From assembly GCF_016735495.2 (NCBI RefSeq), contig NZ_JAERQY020000002.1:806001-870000 (forward strand): a stretch of DNA of 64,000 nucleotides, in the 5' to 3' direction. Both the position numbers and the translations under genes were made by a program. The DNA is from Lysobacter sp. MMG2. GTDB lineage: Bacteria; Pseudomonadota; Gammaproteobacteria; Xanthomonadales; Xanthomonadaceae. Under the pieces are notes generated by a model. That model did no database searches and was not told the DNA's origin. It worked only from the letters and a program-made list of their open reading frames with translations. Below, one piece after another: positions 24,864 through 36,775 of this stretch; positions within the stretch are counted from its first letter, which is position 1; each line of letters opens with the position of its first letter.

Positions 24864-25879
24864 GCCTTCCTCCGCGACGGCCAGGCGAACGCCAGCAACG
24901 CGAAGGCGAATGCGGCGCCGAGCGGCCACGGATAGCGCTCGATGCGCGGACGCACCGCCTGCCCCGGGCGCTCGATCGGTTCGAGCCGGTCGATTTCCGC
25001 GTAAATACCGGCCAGTTGCGAGGTGTCGCGGGCGCGGAAGAAGTGGCCGCCGGTGCTGCGCGCGATCTCGCGCAGCGTGGCTTCGTCGATCTCGTCGCCG
25101 CCGCCCGGCATCGGCACGGGCAGGCCGAACAGCGACATCGTGCCTTCGCCGCCGAAGGCGATGGTGTGGATGCGCACGCCCTCGGCCTTCGCGATCTCGG
25201 CCGCCTTCTTCGGTTCGAGCAAGCCTGCGGTGTTGACGCCGTCGGTGAGCAGCACCAGCACGCGCTGCTCCGTCGGCTGCCCGCGCAGGCGCTTGACCGC
25301 CAGCGCGATGGTGTCGCCGATGGCGGTCTCCTGCCCGGCCAGGCCGATCACGCTGTCTTCCAGTTGCTGGCGCACCGAGGCCAGGTCGAGCGTGAGCGGC
25401 GTGAGCGCGTACGCGCGGCGCCCGAATACGATCAATCCGACGCGATCGCCGCGTCGGCGATCGAGGAAATCCGCGAGCACCGCCTTCGCGGCGGTGAGGC
25501 GATCGACGGTGCGTCCGCCCAGTTCCATGTCGGGTTCGCGCATGCTGCCGGACAGGTCGAGCGCCAGCATCAGGTCGCGGCCCACTTGCGGCGGCTGCAC
25601 CGCGTCCCCCAGTTGCTGCGGTCTTGCGGCGGCGATGCAGAGCAGTATCCAGCCCAACCAGACGAGCCAACCCGCGCGCGAACCGAACGCGGTGCGACCG
25701 CCTGCATGCGCGACGCGATCGAGGCGATCGCCGAACGGCACGCGCAGCGCGGCCGATGACGGCTGCTTCGCCGCAGGCAGCAGCCAGCGCGCGAACAACG
25801 GCAGCGGCAGCGCCAGCAGCATCCACGGCCACGCGAAGGCGTCGTGCAACTCGAGGAACGGAGCCAGGAACGCGTCCAT
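24860..25879 (-). CDS. batA: BatA-family VWA-domain membrane protein
   Basis: 339 residues from ATG 25879, which overlaps the previous stop as TGATG. Two N-terminal membrane helices are followed by a von Willebrand A domain with an intact MIDAS motif DLSGS (D108-S112), a Thr in AGQETAIGD and DGVNT. A last membrane helix (PLGAAFAFALLAFAW) ends the protein, so the VWA domain faces the periplasm. Six extra residues could be added from ATG 25897, but that start has no ribosome-binding site. It acts with BatB/C and the MoxR ATPase. Confidence 0.9.
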   Translation of the reverse strand: MDAFLAPFLELHDAFAWPWMLLALPLPLFARWLLPAAKQPSSAALRVPFGDRLDRVAHAGGRTAFGSRAGWLVWLGWILLCIAAARPQQLGDAVQPPQVGRDLMLALDLSGSMREPDMELGGRTVDRLTAAKAVLADFLDRRRGDRVGLIVFGRRAYALTPLTLDLASVRQQLEDSVIGLAGQETAIGDTIALAVKRLRGQPTEQRVLVLLTDGVNTAGLLEPKKAAEIAKAEGVRIHTIAFGGEGTMSLFGLPVPMPGGGDEIDEATLREIARSTGGHFFRARDTSQLAGIYAEIDRLEPIERPGQAVRPRIERYPWPLGAAFAFALLAFAWPSRRKA

Positions 25880-26355
25880 CAGGTCGCGTCCATCCATTGA
25901 AGGAAGCGCTCGCGCGCCAGCGCACGCAGTGCGTCGACCTCAGCGGGATCGACATCGCGCCGGAAGCCGCCATCGAGCAGCAGCCGTCCCGGCCCCTGCG
26001 AGAAATCCGTGCGCATCGGCGCCTTGCGCGGGCGCTTCGTGGCGGCGTCCAGATGCAGCAGCCAGGCCTCGCCCTGCAAGGTGTCCGCCGCTGCGTCGCG
26101 ACGACGTGCTGCGCGGCGCAGCAGCTCGGAGATGGCCGCGACCTGCTGCGGCGGTGTCGGCGCCGCTTCGACCTGGTGGTCGAACAAGCGCACGATCGCC
26201 ACGCGCCGTCGGCGAGCGCGTGCGCGCCACCACGCAAGCAACACGATGGCCGCGATCGCCACGCCCGCCAGCACCCACCAACCCGGTGCCGGCGGCCACC
26301 ACGACGGCGCCGCGGCGGCATGGATGTCGCGCAGCACGAGTCCGCCGCCCGCCAT
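25879..26355 (-). CDS. DUF4381-family membrane protein
   Basis: 158 residues with one membrane helix (WWVLAGVAIAAIVLLAWW) after a short periplasmic N terminus, then a basic and helical cytoplasmic region ending LRALARERFLQWMDAT. This is the DUF4381 protein normally found between DUF58 and batA in MoxR operons. Start ATG 26355 overlaps the DUF58 stop (TGATG), and its own stop overlaps batA in the same way. Confidence 0.83.
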   Translation of the reverse strand: MAGGGLVLRDIHAAAAPSWWPPAPGWWVLAGVAIAAIVLLAWWRARARRRRVAIVRLFDHQVEAAPTPPQQVAAISELLRRAARRRDAAADTLQGEAWLLHLDAATKRPRKAPMRTDFSQGPGRLLLDGGFRRDVDPAEVDALRALARERFLQWMDAT

Positions 26356-27284
26356 CACGCCACCAACGGCGGGTTGCGGCCGAGCAGCGGCAGCCACGCC
26401 CCGCTTTCGGCTTCGGTGGACAAGGCCTGCACGCGCACGCCGCGCGCAGGCAGTTGCGCGAGCGCGGCGTCGAGCGGCCGCACGAATTCGTTGCGCCAGG
26501 CTTGGCGTTGTGCGGCGACGGACAGGTCGACGTCGACGCGGTGCGATTCGTCCTCGAACGGCAGGGATGCCTTCGGCGGTGCGGTTTCCAGCGGATCGGT
26601 GAGCAGCAGCACGATCACCTCGTGGTGATGCGCCAGCGCCGGCCAACGTTGTGCGGGCAGTGCCGCCACGCTCTGCGGATCGGCCAGCACGACCAGGCGC
26701 GAACCGGGTCGCAGCAGGCGCTGTGCATGATCGAGCGCGACGCCGAGCCCGGCATCATCGTCCGGCGCATGCGCGTACCAGCGCGTCAGCGCATCGAGCA
26801 CGCGCAATGCACCGCGCGGTCCGGCGGCCGGTGCGATCGGCGCTTCGCGGCGGCTGCCGCGCAATGCGGCGATGCGATCGCCATCGCGCACCGCCGCCCA
26901 CGCGGCCACCGCGCCCGCGCGCGCCGCCTGCACCGACTTGAAGCGCACGCGAGTGCCGAAGTACAGGGTCGGCGCGGTGTCGGCGACGATCAGGCTCAGG
27001 CGTTCGCGTTCGGCCTGGAACAGCTTGGTGTGCGCGCGACCGGTGCGTGCAGTGAGGCGCCAGTCGATGTGGCGTGCGTCGTCGCCGGCGACGTACTCGC
27101 GCGATTCGGCGTACTCCATGCCGCGCCCGCGCAGCGGCGAGAGCGCGTGCCCGCTGACGCCGAAGCGGCCGCGCATGGCGGGACGACGTCCCGCGACAGC
27201 CTGCCGCAAGGCGACCAGCTCCGGCAGCGTCGGCACGACGCCGTTGCCGGGTCCTTCGTCGCGAGGATGCGCTTCGTCAGCCAT
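26355..27284 (-). CDS. DUF58-family protein of the MoxR/Bat operon
   Basis: 309 residues from ATG 27284. The DUF58 core is GMEYAESREYVAGDDARHIDWRLTARTG followed by HTKLFQAERERLSLIVAD. The fold is a VWA-like domain without MIDAS conservation. These cytosolic proteins are encoded next to MoxR ATPases and are thought to pass substrates or signals between the ATPase and the membrane VWA proteins. A longer version from 27353 is possible but adds residues unlike the family. 168 bp separate it from moxR; nothing is seen in that gap. Confidence 0.88.
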   Translation of the reverse strand: MADEAHPRDEGPGNGVVPTLPELVALRQAVAGRRPAMRGRFGVSGHALSPLRGRGMEYAESREYVAGDDARHIDWRLTARTGRAHTKLFQAERERLSLIVADTAPTLYFGTRVRFKSVQAARAGAVAAWAAVRDGDRIAALRGSRREAPIAPAAGPRGALRVLDALTRWYAHAPDDDAGLGVALDHAQRLLRPGSRLVVLADPQSVAALPAQRWPALAHHHEVIVLLLTDPLETAPPKASLPFEDESHRVDVDLSVAAQRQAWRNEFVRPLDAALAQLPARGVRVQALSTEAESGAWLPLLGRNPPLVA

Positions 27285-27452
27285 GGATCGAAAGAGAAAG
27301 CGTGCAGGTGGATGCGGTATCGCGGGCCGGAAATGGAATGCGAACGGATGCACGCATCGCGGTGTGTCGCCGATCGAAGTGCGTCGCGCTGTTCGTGTTC
27401 ATCCGCGTGCCGTTCCCGCTGCTGGTTCTGTTGACCCGTCCGGTCGCGCCGC

Positions 27453-28445
<993 letters not shown>

Positions 28446-28535
28446 GGCGGTCTCGGTGGGGGATCGGGGCCAGTTTGACCGAAGTCGGCGGTGGAGGTTC
28501 ACGGCCCGGGCAGTCCATTCAGCCACGAAAAGCGA

Positions 28536-28556
28536 AAGGGCCCCGGAGGGGCCCTT
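28536..28556 (-). terminator. Hairpin terminator downstream of the pil operon and its repeats
   Basis: AAGGGCCCC (28536-28544) pairs with GGGGCCCTT (28548-28556) across a 3-nt loop. On the minus strand the stem is followed by TCGCTTTTCG, an imperfect T-tract. It lies between the 118-bp repeats and moxR, so pilQ transcripts that end here would carry the repeats in their 3' UTR. Confidence 0.5.
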
Positions 28557-28625
28557 GGGGTACTGCTTGCGCCCGTGTCATGGGGCAGGTCGCGCCAGTG
28601 TCGTTGTCGGTGCCGGTACCGCGCG

Positions 28626-28979
28626 GCACCGGCTTCGACAACCTCGTGGCTGCCATCCATGGCGAAGCGTTACGGGCTTCGGATCGCCCGGCCCGACCCT
28701 CCGTGGTCGGTCGTTCGGCAGGCCACGCGGCAGTGCCGCGTTAGCACCGGCTTCGACAACCTCGTGGCTGCCATCCATGGCGAATCGTTGCGGGCTTCGG
28801 ATCGCCCGGCCCGACCCTCCGTGGTCGGTCGTTCGGCAGGCCACGCGGCAGTGCCGCGTTAGCACCGGCTTCGACAACCTCGTGGCTGCCATCCATGGCG
28901 AAGCGTTGCGGGCTTCGGATCGCCCGGCCCGACCCTCCGTGGTCGGTCGTTCGGCAGGCCACGCGGCAGTGCCGCGTTA
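28626..28979. repeat. Three tandem copies of a 118-bp structured repeat
   Basis: Copies begin at 28626, 28744 and 28862 with GCACCGGCTTCGAC and end with GCCGCGTTA; the period is exactly 118 bp. I see only one difference each for copies 1 and 2 against copy 3, so they are recent or homogenised. Each unit contains GCGGCA-G-TGCCGC, CCGACC-CTCCGT-GGTCGG, and (copies 1 and 3) CGAAGC-7 nt-GCTTCG, giving three hairpins. The unit length is not a multiple of three, and each unit carries TTAG stops in shifting frames, so it is unlikely to code. The array starts 10 bp after the pilQ stop. Apart from the terminator at 28536-28556, the rest of the gap to moxR holds nothing I recognise. Confidence 0.95.
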
Positions 28980-28989
28980 GCGGCCTGCC

Positions 28990-30924
28990 TCACCCCCGCT
29001 GTTCGACCTTCATCACCTTCGGGGTGACCATGATCAGCAGTTCAGCCTTGTCCTTGCTGCGACCCTTCTTCTTGAACAAAGTGCCCAGGAAGGGGATGTC
29101 GCCCAGGAACGGCACCTTCGAGATGTCGCTGCGATCACGGAACTCGTACACGCCGCCGATGACCACGGTCTGCCCGTCCTCGACCAGCACGGCGGTGTTG
29201 ACCTCGCGCTTGGCGATGGTCGGCACCTGGCCGATGGAGGTGTCGACGAACCCTTCGACCTCGTCCTTCTTGACGTTCATGTTCAGGAACACGCGGCCGT
29301 CGTGGGTGATGGTCGGGGTGACCTTCAGCTCCAGCAGCACGTCCTTGAACTGCACGTTCGGGATCGGAATCGTGGTGCTGCCCTGCGACGGCGAGATCGT
29401 CACGTAGCCCACTTCCTGGCCCTGGCGGATCACCGCCTCGCGCTGGTTGCTGGTGACGATGCGCGGGTTGGAGATCACTTCGCCGCGGCCTTCTTCCTGC
29501 ATCGCCGACAGCTCGACGTCCAGCGCGTAGCCGGCATTGAGGATCTGCAACGCCACCGAACCGGCCGGGTTCAGCACGCCCAGGTTGCTCATCGGCCCCT
29601 TGAACAGCGTCGGGATGTCACCCGACTGGCTGGCCTCGGCGAGCGAGCCACGCGTGGCGTCGTTGTTCTCGATGGTGTCGTTGAAGAAGTACTTGCCGTC
29701 CTTCGTGCCGGCGATGCCGAAGCGCGCACCGAGCTCGCGGGCGAAGGTGTCCTGCGCGATGACGACGCGGCCTTCGATCAGCACCTGGTCGACCGGGCGG
29801 TCGATCACGTGGATCAGCTGCTTCATCTCCGCGACCTTCTTCGGGATGTCGCTGATCATCAGCGTGTTGGTGCGTTCGTCGGCGACCAGGCGACCACGCG
29901 GCGAGAGGAAGCCGCTGTCGGTGCTGCTCGAACCGCTGTTCTGGCCGCCGCCGGTGTTGCCGCCGATGCCCTTGGCCTCGGTCAGCGCCTTATAGATCTG
30001 CGCGGCGTTGTGGTAGTTGATCTGGATGTACTCGGTGGACAGGTCGACGCGGTTGTCCAGCGCGATGCGCGCGTCTTCCTTGTCCTGCTCGTACTTGGCA
30101 ATCTCGGCCTGCGGGGCGACCCACACGACGTTGCCGCTGCGGCGCTTGTCCAGGCCCTTGGCCTGCAGGACGATGTCCAGCGCCTGGTCCCACGGCACAT
30201 TGGTCAGGCGCAGCGTGACGTTGCCGCTGACGGTGTCGGCGGCGACCACGTTCAGGCCCGATTCCTCGGCGATCAGCTGCAGGACGGTGCGCACTGGCAC
30301 GTCCTGGAAGTTGAACGTCACCGGGCGGCCGGCGTAGTTGCGCACGCCGCCTGCGGCGGCGGTCGTCTTGCCGGTGGTCGACTGGCCGACGGCGCGGCCG
30401 TTGGCGGCGCCGGTGCGCGGCACGATCTCGACGATGTATTCGCGACCGGTCTGGTACGCCATCGACTCGAAGTTGCCGCTCATGTCGAGCACGAGCTGCG
30501 TCCCCGCGCCGGAGTTGCGCGCGTCGATGCGCTGCACCGGCGTGGCAAAGTCGACCACGTTGAGCGGCTTGCGCAGCGAGTCGGGCAACTTGGCGTTGCC
30601 GACGTTGACGACGACGCTCTGGCCCTGATTGCGCAGGTCCGGAGAGGCGCCGTCGCCGCTGAACTTCACGACCAGGCGGCCGGAGCCGTCACTGCCGCGC
30701 TTGAAGTCGATGTTGGACACCTCGACGGTGCCCGGCAGCTGCTTGGCCGGGTCCAGGCTTGCCGGCGGCGCGACGACCGCCGGAGCGGCGGCCGGTGCGG
30801 GCGTGGCGGCGTGGACGGCGCTGACGGCGGCGATGGCGCCGATCAGCAGGCCGATCGACCCACTGCGCAGCAGGGGGCGACGGTCAGCGCGTGCGCTTAG
30901 GCTACCCGGTTCAAAAACGGTCAT
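28990..30924 (-). CDS. pilQ: Type IV pilus secretin PilQ
   Basis: Outer-membrane secretin through which the pilus passes. 644 residues from ATG 30924, with GGGGGA upstream. A signal region (GSIGLLIGAIAAVSAVHA) and Ala/Pro-rich linker precede an AMIN domain (VEVSNIDFKRG to EYIVEIVPR), an STN/N0 domain (VTFNFQDVPVRTVLQLIAEESGLN), an N1 domain ending in DERTNTLMISD, and the C-terminal secretin barrel with EVISNPRIVTSNQ, VPTIAKREVNTAVLVEDGQTVVIGG and VPFLGDIPFLGTLFK. It is the last gene of pilMNOPQ. Confidence 0.97.
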   Translation of the reverse strand: MTVFEPGSLSARADRRPLLRSGSIGLLIGAIAAVSAVHAATPAPAAAPAVVAPPASLDPAKQLPGTVEVSNIDFKRGSDGSGRLVVKFSGDGASPDLRNQGQSVVVNVGNAKLPDSLRKPLNVVDFATPVQRIDARNSGAGTQLVLDMSGNFESMAYQTGREYIVEIVPRTGAANGRAVGQSTTGKTTAAAGGVRNYAGRPVTFNFQDVPVRTVLQLIAEESGLNVVAADTVSGNVTLRLTNVPWDQALDIVLQAKGLDKRRSGNVVWVAPQAEIAKYEQDKEDARIALDNRVDLSTEYIQINYHNAAQIYKALTEAKGIGGNTGGGQNSGSSSTDSGFLSPRGRLVADERTNTLMISDIPKKVAEMKQLIHVIDRPVDQVLIEGRVVIAQDTFARELGARFGIAGTKDGKYFFNDTIENNDATRGSLAEASQSGDIPTLFKGPMSNLGVLNPAGSVALQILNAGYALDVELSAMQEEGRGEVISNPRIVTSNQREAVIRQGQEVGYVTISPSQGSTTIPIPNVQFKDVLLELKVTPTITHDGRVFLNMNVKKDEVEGFVDTSIGQVPTIAKREVNTAVLVEDGQTVVIGGVYEFRDRSDISKVPFLGDIPFLGTLFKKKGRSKDKAELLIMVTPKVMKVEQRG

Positions 30925-30943
30925 CGTGCATTCCCCCAGAATC

Positions 30944-31498
30944 TTATTGATCTTCCAACGCGACCGTGGCCGGACGCTCCAACCATCCACCCGCGCCATC
31001 CGGTACCAGTTCCACCAGCTCGATGCGGTCTTCGAACACGCCGGTCACGCGACCGTCGCTTTGCCCCAGATAATTCCCCGCGGTCACGCGGTAGGTCACC
31101 TTGTCCGGTGCCATCACCAGCGCGATCACGCCATTCCCCTTGCCCAGCGTGCCGACCATGTCGAGGCTGTCGAGCGGAAACTGCTCCAGCGTCTGCTTGC
31201 GGCGACCGGCGTCCGGACGCGGACCGTTGCCGCCGCCGTCGTCGGTGAAGGCCGTGCTGAACGGATCACGCAGCGCGTAGGCGTTGTATTCGAACGTCTC
31301 GAACTGCTGCATTACCGGCAGCGGATCCAGCGGCGGCGCAGGACGCGCCTTGACCTCGGCGATCCACTTTTCCAGGTTGGGCGCCTCGCCCGGCGTGCTG
31401 GTGATGCCGCGCGAGCACGCGGCCAGACCGAGCGCCAGCGCGATCGCCGTCATGGCGCGCACAGGCGATGCGCCTTCACGGTTAAGGATTGCGCGCAT
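30944..31498 (-). CDS. pilP: Type IV pilus assembly lipoprotein PilP
   Basis: 184 residues with a lipoprotein signal ending LAAC (C28). The following NLEKWIAEVKARPAPPLDPLP and YNAYALRDPFS match PilP. A small beta-domain (LDSLDMVGTLGKGN, KVTYRVTAGNYLG) binds the PilNO complex and PilQ, tethering the inner-membrane alignment complex to the secretin. It begins one base after the pilO stop and ends 19 bp before pilQ. Confidence 0.94.
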   Translation of the reverse strand: MRAILNREGASPVRAMTAIALALGLAACSRGITSTPGEAPNLEKWIAEVKARPAPPLDPLPVMQQFETFEYNAYALRDPFSTAFTDDGGGNGPRPDAGRRKQTLEQFPLDSLDMVGTLGKGNGVIALVMAPDKVTYRVTAGNYLGQSDGRVTGVFEDRIELVELVPDGAGGWLERPATVALEDQ

Positions 31499-31499
31499 C

Positions 31500-32174
31500 T
31501 CAGGCCCCTCCCTTCTTGCCGTCCGAGGCAGCCGCGGCCTCTTCCTGCTTCTGGACTTCTTCCTCGTCGAGGTAGCGGTAGGTCTTCACCGTGCCGGCCA
31601 GCTCGAGCGGGCTGTTGGGCGTGATCGCCTCGCCTTCCTTGCCGCGCGGCTTCAGCGAGATGTCGTGCATGGTCATGATGACCACGCGCGGCAGCGATGC
31701 CACGCCGCTGACGAAACCGCCGAACTGGTGGTAGCTGCCGATCATGCGCAGCGCGATCGGCTTCTCGGCGTAGAACTCCTTGGGTTCTTCGGCGCCGGGC
31801 TGGAACAGTTCGTTGGTGATGCCGGTGGCCAGCGCCGTCTGCGAGATGTCGACGATCAGGTCGGGCATTTCGGTCTTGCTGGGCAGCTGGCGCAGCATCT
31901 GCTGGAGCTGCTGTTCCATCTGGGCCAGCTGCTGGCGCAGCGGTTCCAGGTTGGCGGCCTTGCCCTGTTCCTTCTCGTACTCGGCGCGCAGCGTGGCTTC
32001 CTGCGCTTCGAGCCCTTCCAGTTCGCTGCGCTTGTCGCTGACGAACAGGTACCAGGCCAGGCCCACGATCACCACGACGATCACCGCGCACAGGCCGATC
32101 TTGGCCTGCTGCGGCCAGCCGCCGATGTTGTTGAAGTCCAGCTCGTTGAGCTTGATCGATTTCTTCTTGCTCAT
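31500..32174 (-). CDS. pilO: Type IV pilus inner-membrane protein PilO
   Basis: 224 residues: a short cytoplasmic N terminus, one membrane helix (IGLCAVIVVVIVGLAWYLFV), a coiled coil (about residues 48-100) and a ferredoxin-like periplasmic domain with the PilO pattern FQPGAEEPKEFYAEKPIALRMIGSYHQ. It forms heterodimers with PilN. The start overlaps the pilN stop by 4 bp. A charged Lys/Glu/Ala tail follows YRYLDEEE. Confidence 0.95.
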   Translation of the reverse strand: MSKKKSIKLNELDFNNIGGWPQQAKIGLCAVIVVVIVGLAWYLFVSDKRSELEGLEAQEATLRAEYEKEQGKAANLEPLRQQLAQMEQQLQQMLRQLPSKTEMPDLIVDISQTALATGITNELFQPGAEEPKEFYAEKPIALRMIGSYHQFGGFVSGVASLPRVVIMTMHDISLKPRGKEGEAITPNSPLELAGTVKTYRYLDEEEVQKQEEAAAASDGKKGGA

Positions 32175-32952
32175 GACGCCGCTCCCTTGGCCGGCGTGGC
32201 ATTCGGCGCCGGAGGCGCAGTGGCGGGCGTTGCGGCCGGGGTCGCGGCCGGCGCCGGCGCGGCAGCGCCGGACGGCGTGACGGGCGTGGTCACCGGCGTG
32301 CCGGCAGCCGGTGCGGCACCTGCGGTGGCGGCTTCGCCCGACTGGGCGATCTGCGCTGCCGGTGCGACCGGCGCGTCAGGCACGCCGTCGCCGTCCTCGT
32401 CCTTCGGTGCGTTCGGATTGGCCAGCTTGACCTGCAACTTGAACTGGTACGGCAGGCCCTTGTCGCCACCCTTGGCTTCGATGATCGACAGGTCCGGATT
32501 GGTCATCCAGCCCGAGCCTTCGAGGTTGCGCATGTAGGTACTGACGCGGGCGTTGGACTGCGCGCGGCCTTCCAGCGTGAGCGTCTCGTTGTCCTGCTTG
32601 ATCGAGGTCAGCACCGCGCCGTCGGGGATCGTGCGCACCAGCGAATCGAACAAGTGCACCATCTGCGAGCGGTTCGCCTGCAGCTTCTCGATCACTTCCT
32701 TGCGCGCCAGCAGCTTGGCCTTCTTCTCTTCGAGCTGCTTGATCTCCTCGTTCTTCTTCTTGACCTCGGCGATCTGGTCCTGGAGGAACGTGTTGCGCTC
32801 GTTCTGGCCGTCGATCTGGCCGTTGTAGTAGCTGACGATGATGAACGACAGCAGGAGCGCGCCGATGGCCGCCGCGCCGAGCATCAGCCCGGTTTCCTTC
32901 TGCCGCTGCTTGCGGCGCTCTTCGCGCCACGGGAGGAGGTTGATGCGTGCCA

Positions 32953-32953
<1 letters not shown>
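32171..32953 (-). CDS. pilN: Type IV pilus inner-membrane protein PilN
   Basis: 260 residues. The invariant PilN N terminus MARINLLPWREERRK, which docks into cytosolic PilM, fixes the start at ATG 32953, overlapping the pilM stop as TGATG. One membrane helix (LMLGAAAIGALLLSFIIVSYY), a coiled coil (about residues 45-85) and a ferredoxin-like domain follow. The last 70 or so residues are an Ala/Pro/Thr-rich low-complexity tail, longer than in typical PilN and probably disordered in the periplasm. Confidence 0.95.
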
Positions 32954-34026
<1,073 letters not shown>

Positions 34027-34216
34027 TCACAGGCGCTTACATGCGCTTCGTGTGACCCCGCTTTAAATAACCAAGTTTGCACAGGCTGGCAACCTTTTCA
34101 TTCGGAATTGCCTTACTGCGTCACTTTCCAACCTGCCGCGGCGCCCCTCGGGTGGGTCGATCCGTCCCCCGGATCCCCGGTGTGCCACCGCTAAAATTCC
34201 CTATCCCCGGCTCCTC

Positions 34217-34222
34217 TATACT
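34217..34222 (+). promoter_or_regulatory. Candidate -10 element of mrcA
   Basis: TATACT lies 36 bp before the mrcA start in the 246-bp divergent region with pilM. No convincing -35 is seen at 17 bp. On the pilM side GTCACA (34026-34031) and TGTGAC (34051-34056) form an outward-facing inverted repeat of unknown meaning. Confidence 0.4.
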
Positions 34223-34257
34223 CCACGCCCACTACACCCGCAATCGGAATCTGCTTG

Positions 34258-36750
34258 ATGCCCCGTTTACGCCGCCTGCTGCGCTGGGCGCTGTTCGCGC
34301 TGGCCGGCCTGGCCCTGCTTGGCGCCATTGCGCTGGGCACTTTGTACTACCTGGTCGCCCCCAAGCTGCCTGACGTGGAGACCCTTCGCGCGGTCGAAAT
34401 GCAGGAGCCGATGTACGTCTACGCCAAGGACGGTCGCCTGATGGCGCTGTTCGGCGAGACCCGCCGCTACCCCGTTTCCATCCAGGACGTCCCCGAGCGC
34501 CTGAAGCAGGCTTTCCTCGCCATCGAGGACGCGCGCTTCTACAAGCACCACGGCGTGGACTTCAAGGGCGTGGCGCGTGCGGTGTGGCTGATCGCCACCA
34601 CCGATGCCAAGCGCGTGCCGGGCGGCTCGACGATCACCCAGCAGGTCGCGCGCCAGTTCTTCCTCAGCAACGAATACAGCTACACGCGCAAGCTGGCCGA
34701 GATGCTCACGGCGATGCGCATGGAGCGTGAGCTGAGCAAGGACGAGATCTTCGAGCTGTACTTGAACAAGAGCTTCTTCGGCAACCGCGCCTACGGCGTC
34801 GGCGCGGCGGCGGAGTTCTATTACGGCAAGAAGCTGGGCGAGCTTTCGCTGGACGAAATGGCGTCGCTTGCCGGCATTCCGAAGTTCCCGTCCAGCGGCA
34901 ATCCGCTGAGCAATCCCGAACGCGCGAAAGTGCGTCGCGACTACATCCTCGATCGCATGGTGGAGCTGAAGTACATCAGCCCCGACGAAGCGGCGCAGGC
35001 CAAGGCCGTGCCGATGCACGCCACGCCGCACGAGCGGCCGGTTGAGGTCTACGCGCCGTACGTGGCGGAGATGGTGCGCCAGGAGATGGTCGCCCGCTTC
35101 GGCAACGAAGCCCTGACCAAGGGCTACCACGTCACCACCACCATCGATCCGGTGCTGCAGACCGCGGCCGACAAGGCGGTGCGCGACGGCCTGGCGGTGT
35201 ACGACCGTCGCCACGGCTGGCACGGCGTCGAACAGCATTTCGACCTCGCCCCGAACGAGGACGCTGCCACCGTGCGCGCGCGCCTGCGCAACGTTCCGGC
35301 GCAGGCCGCCCTGCAGCCGGCGATCGTGCTGGGCGTGAGCGGCAGCCAGGTGCAGTTGGTGCTGGCCGACGGCACGCCGGTCGAGCTGGGCGGCGATCAG
35401 GGTTGGGGCGGCCGCGCGCCGGCCAGCCTGGTCAAGCGCGGCGATCTGGTGCGCGTGAGCCGCATCGAACCGGCCAATCCGCCCAAGCCGGGCGAGGTTC
35501 CGCCGCCGGCGCGCTACCGCCTGGACCAGGTGCCGCAGGCACAGGCCGCGCTGGTTTCGCTGGAACCGTCCAACGGTGCGCTGCGCGCCCTGTCCGGCGG
35601 TTACAGCTACGCCGGCGCCAAGTTCAACCGCGCCACGCAGGCACGCCGCCAGCCGGGCTCGAGCTTCAAGCCGTTCGTCTACGCGGCCTCGTTCGAACGC
35701 GGCTTCAACCCGGCTTCGGTGGTGCTGGATGCGCCGGTAGTGTTCAAGGACCGTCGCGGCCACATCTGGCGCCCGCAGAACGACACCGGCAACTTCGCCG
35801 GCCCCATGCGCCTGCGCGAGGCGATGGTGCAGTCGCGCAACCTGGTCTCGGTGCGCCTGCTCGACGCCATCGGCGTGGACTACGCGCGCAAGTACATCAG
35901 CCACTTCGGTTTCGACGAAGCCGAGCTGCCGCCGAACCTGTCGATGTCGCTGGGCACCGCCTCGCTCACGCCGCTGTCGGTGGCGCGCGGTTTCGCCGCG
36001 TTCGCCAATGGCGGCTTCCGCATCACGCCGTGGTTCATCGACGAAGTGAAGGACCGCGAGGGCGCGGTGGTGTTCAAGGAAAAGCCGGCCGTGGCCTGCC
36101 CGGAATGCGGCACGGCCGGCGGCGTCAGCCGCGCGGTGCAGAACACCGCCGTGGTCGACGGCTTCAACCTTGGCCCGACCGCATCGGGCACGCCGGAACA
36201 GAAGCCGGAAGCACCGAAGGACGAGCCGAAGAAGCCGGCCATCGACACCAGCAACATGGTGCTCGCGCCGCGCGCGATCGACGGCCGCATCGCCTACCAG
36301 ATCGTCTCGATGCTGCGCGACGTGGTGAAGCGCGGTACGGGCACGCCGGCGAAGGTGCTCGAACGCGACGACATCGGCGGCAAGACCGGTTCGACCAACG
36401 ACCACCGCGACGCGTGGTTTTCCGGTGTGGGCGGCCCGTACGTCACCACGGTCTGGGTGGGCCGCGACAACTACAAGTCGCTGGGCTACCGCGAATACGG
36501 CGGCAAGGCCGCGCTGCCGATCTGGATCGACTACATGCGCGTGGCACTGAAGGACCAGCCGCTGGCGGCGAACGATCCGCCGGAGGGCATGATCAAGGTC
36601 TCGGTGTCGGGCAACGGCGCGCTGATCCCGGGGGGCGAAGGTGGCATCGTCGAGTGGGTCAAGGCCGAGGACCTGGACCGCATGCAGACCTATGTCGACT
36701 ACGGCCCGCAGGAAGCCGCGCCGGCCGAAGAAGCCTTCGACATCTTCTGA
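34258..36750 (+). CDS. mrcA: Penicillin-binding protein 1A (bifunctional)
   Basis: Peptidoglycan glycosyltransferase and transpeptidase anchored in the inner membrane. 830 residues: a basic start and one membrane helix ([22 protein letters not shown]); a GT51 domain with catalytic E90 ([14 protein letters not shown]) and [15 protein letters not shown]; then a transpeptidase domain with SSFK (S468), SRN (QSRNLVS) and KTG (K709-G711). A CPEC pair (C614, C617) sits in an insertion before the last third of the transpeptidase domain, followed by a Pro/Lys/Glu-rich linker. The ATG at 34258 is used in preference to the adjacent TTG. A strong terminator follows. Confidence 0.96.
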   Translation: MPRLRRLLRWALFALAGLALLGAIALGTLYYLVAPKLPDVETLRAVEMQEPMYVYAKDGRLMALFGETRRYPVSIQDVPERLKQAFLAIEDARFYKHHGVDFKGVARAVWLIATTDAKRVPGGSTITQQVARQFFLSNEYSYTRKLAEMLTAMRMERELSKDEIFELYLNKSFFGNRAYGVGAAAEFYYGKKLGELSLDEMASLAGIPKFPSSGNPLSNPERAKVRRDYILDRMVELKYISPDEAAQAKAVPMHATPHERPVEVYAPYVAEMVRQEMVARFGNEALTKGYHVTTTIDPVLQTAADKAVRDGLAVYDRRHGWHGVEQHFDLAPNEDAATVRARLRNVPAQAALQPAIVLGVSGSQVQLVLADGTPVELGGDQGWGGRAPASLVKRGDLVRVSRIEPANPPKPGEVPPPARYRLDQVPQAQAALVSLEPSNGALRALSGGYSYAGAKFNRATQARRQPGSSFKPFVYAASFERGFNPASVVLDAPVVFKDRRGHIWRPQNDTGNFAGPMRLREAMVQSRNLVSVRLLDAIGVDYARKYISHFGFDEAELPPNLSMSLGTASLTPLSVARGFAAFANGGFRITPWFIDEVKDREGAVVFKEKPAVACPECGTAGGVSRAVQNTAVVDGFNLGPTASGTPEQKPEAPKDEPKKPAIDTSNMVLAPRAIDGRIAYQIVSMLRDVVKRGTGTPAKVLERDDIGGKTGSTNDHRDAWFSGVGGPYVTTVWVGRDNYKSLGYREYGGKAALPIWIDYMRVALKDQPLAANDPPEGMIKVSVSGNGALIPGGEGGIVEWVKAEDLDRMQTYVDYGPQEAAPAEEAFDIF

Positions 36751-36775
36751 CGCTTTCGCGCCATCCGCGACACAC

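Noticed and set aside
24864-26321. N-terminal extension of the BatB/C frame by about 485 codons
   Set aside because: The extension is out-of-frame reading of batA and DUF4381, Arg-rich and without domains; ATG 24863 overlaps the batA stop and begins a normal BatB.
28626-28979. CRISPR array
   Set aside because: The copies abut directly with no spacers and are 118 bp long; no cas genes are nearby.
28475-28980. Short repetitive proteins read from the 118-bp array
   Set aside because: Unit length is not a multiple of three, so each copy shifts frame and stops; the similar peptides are a by-product of the repeat.
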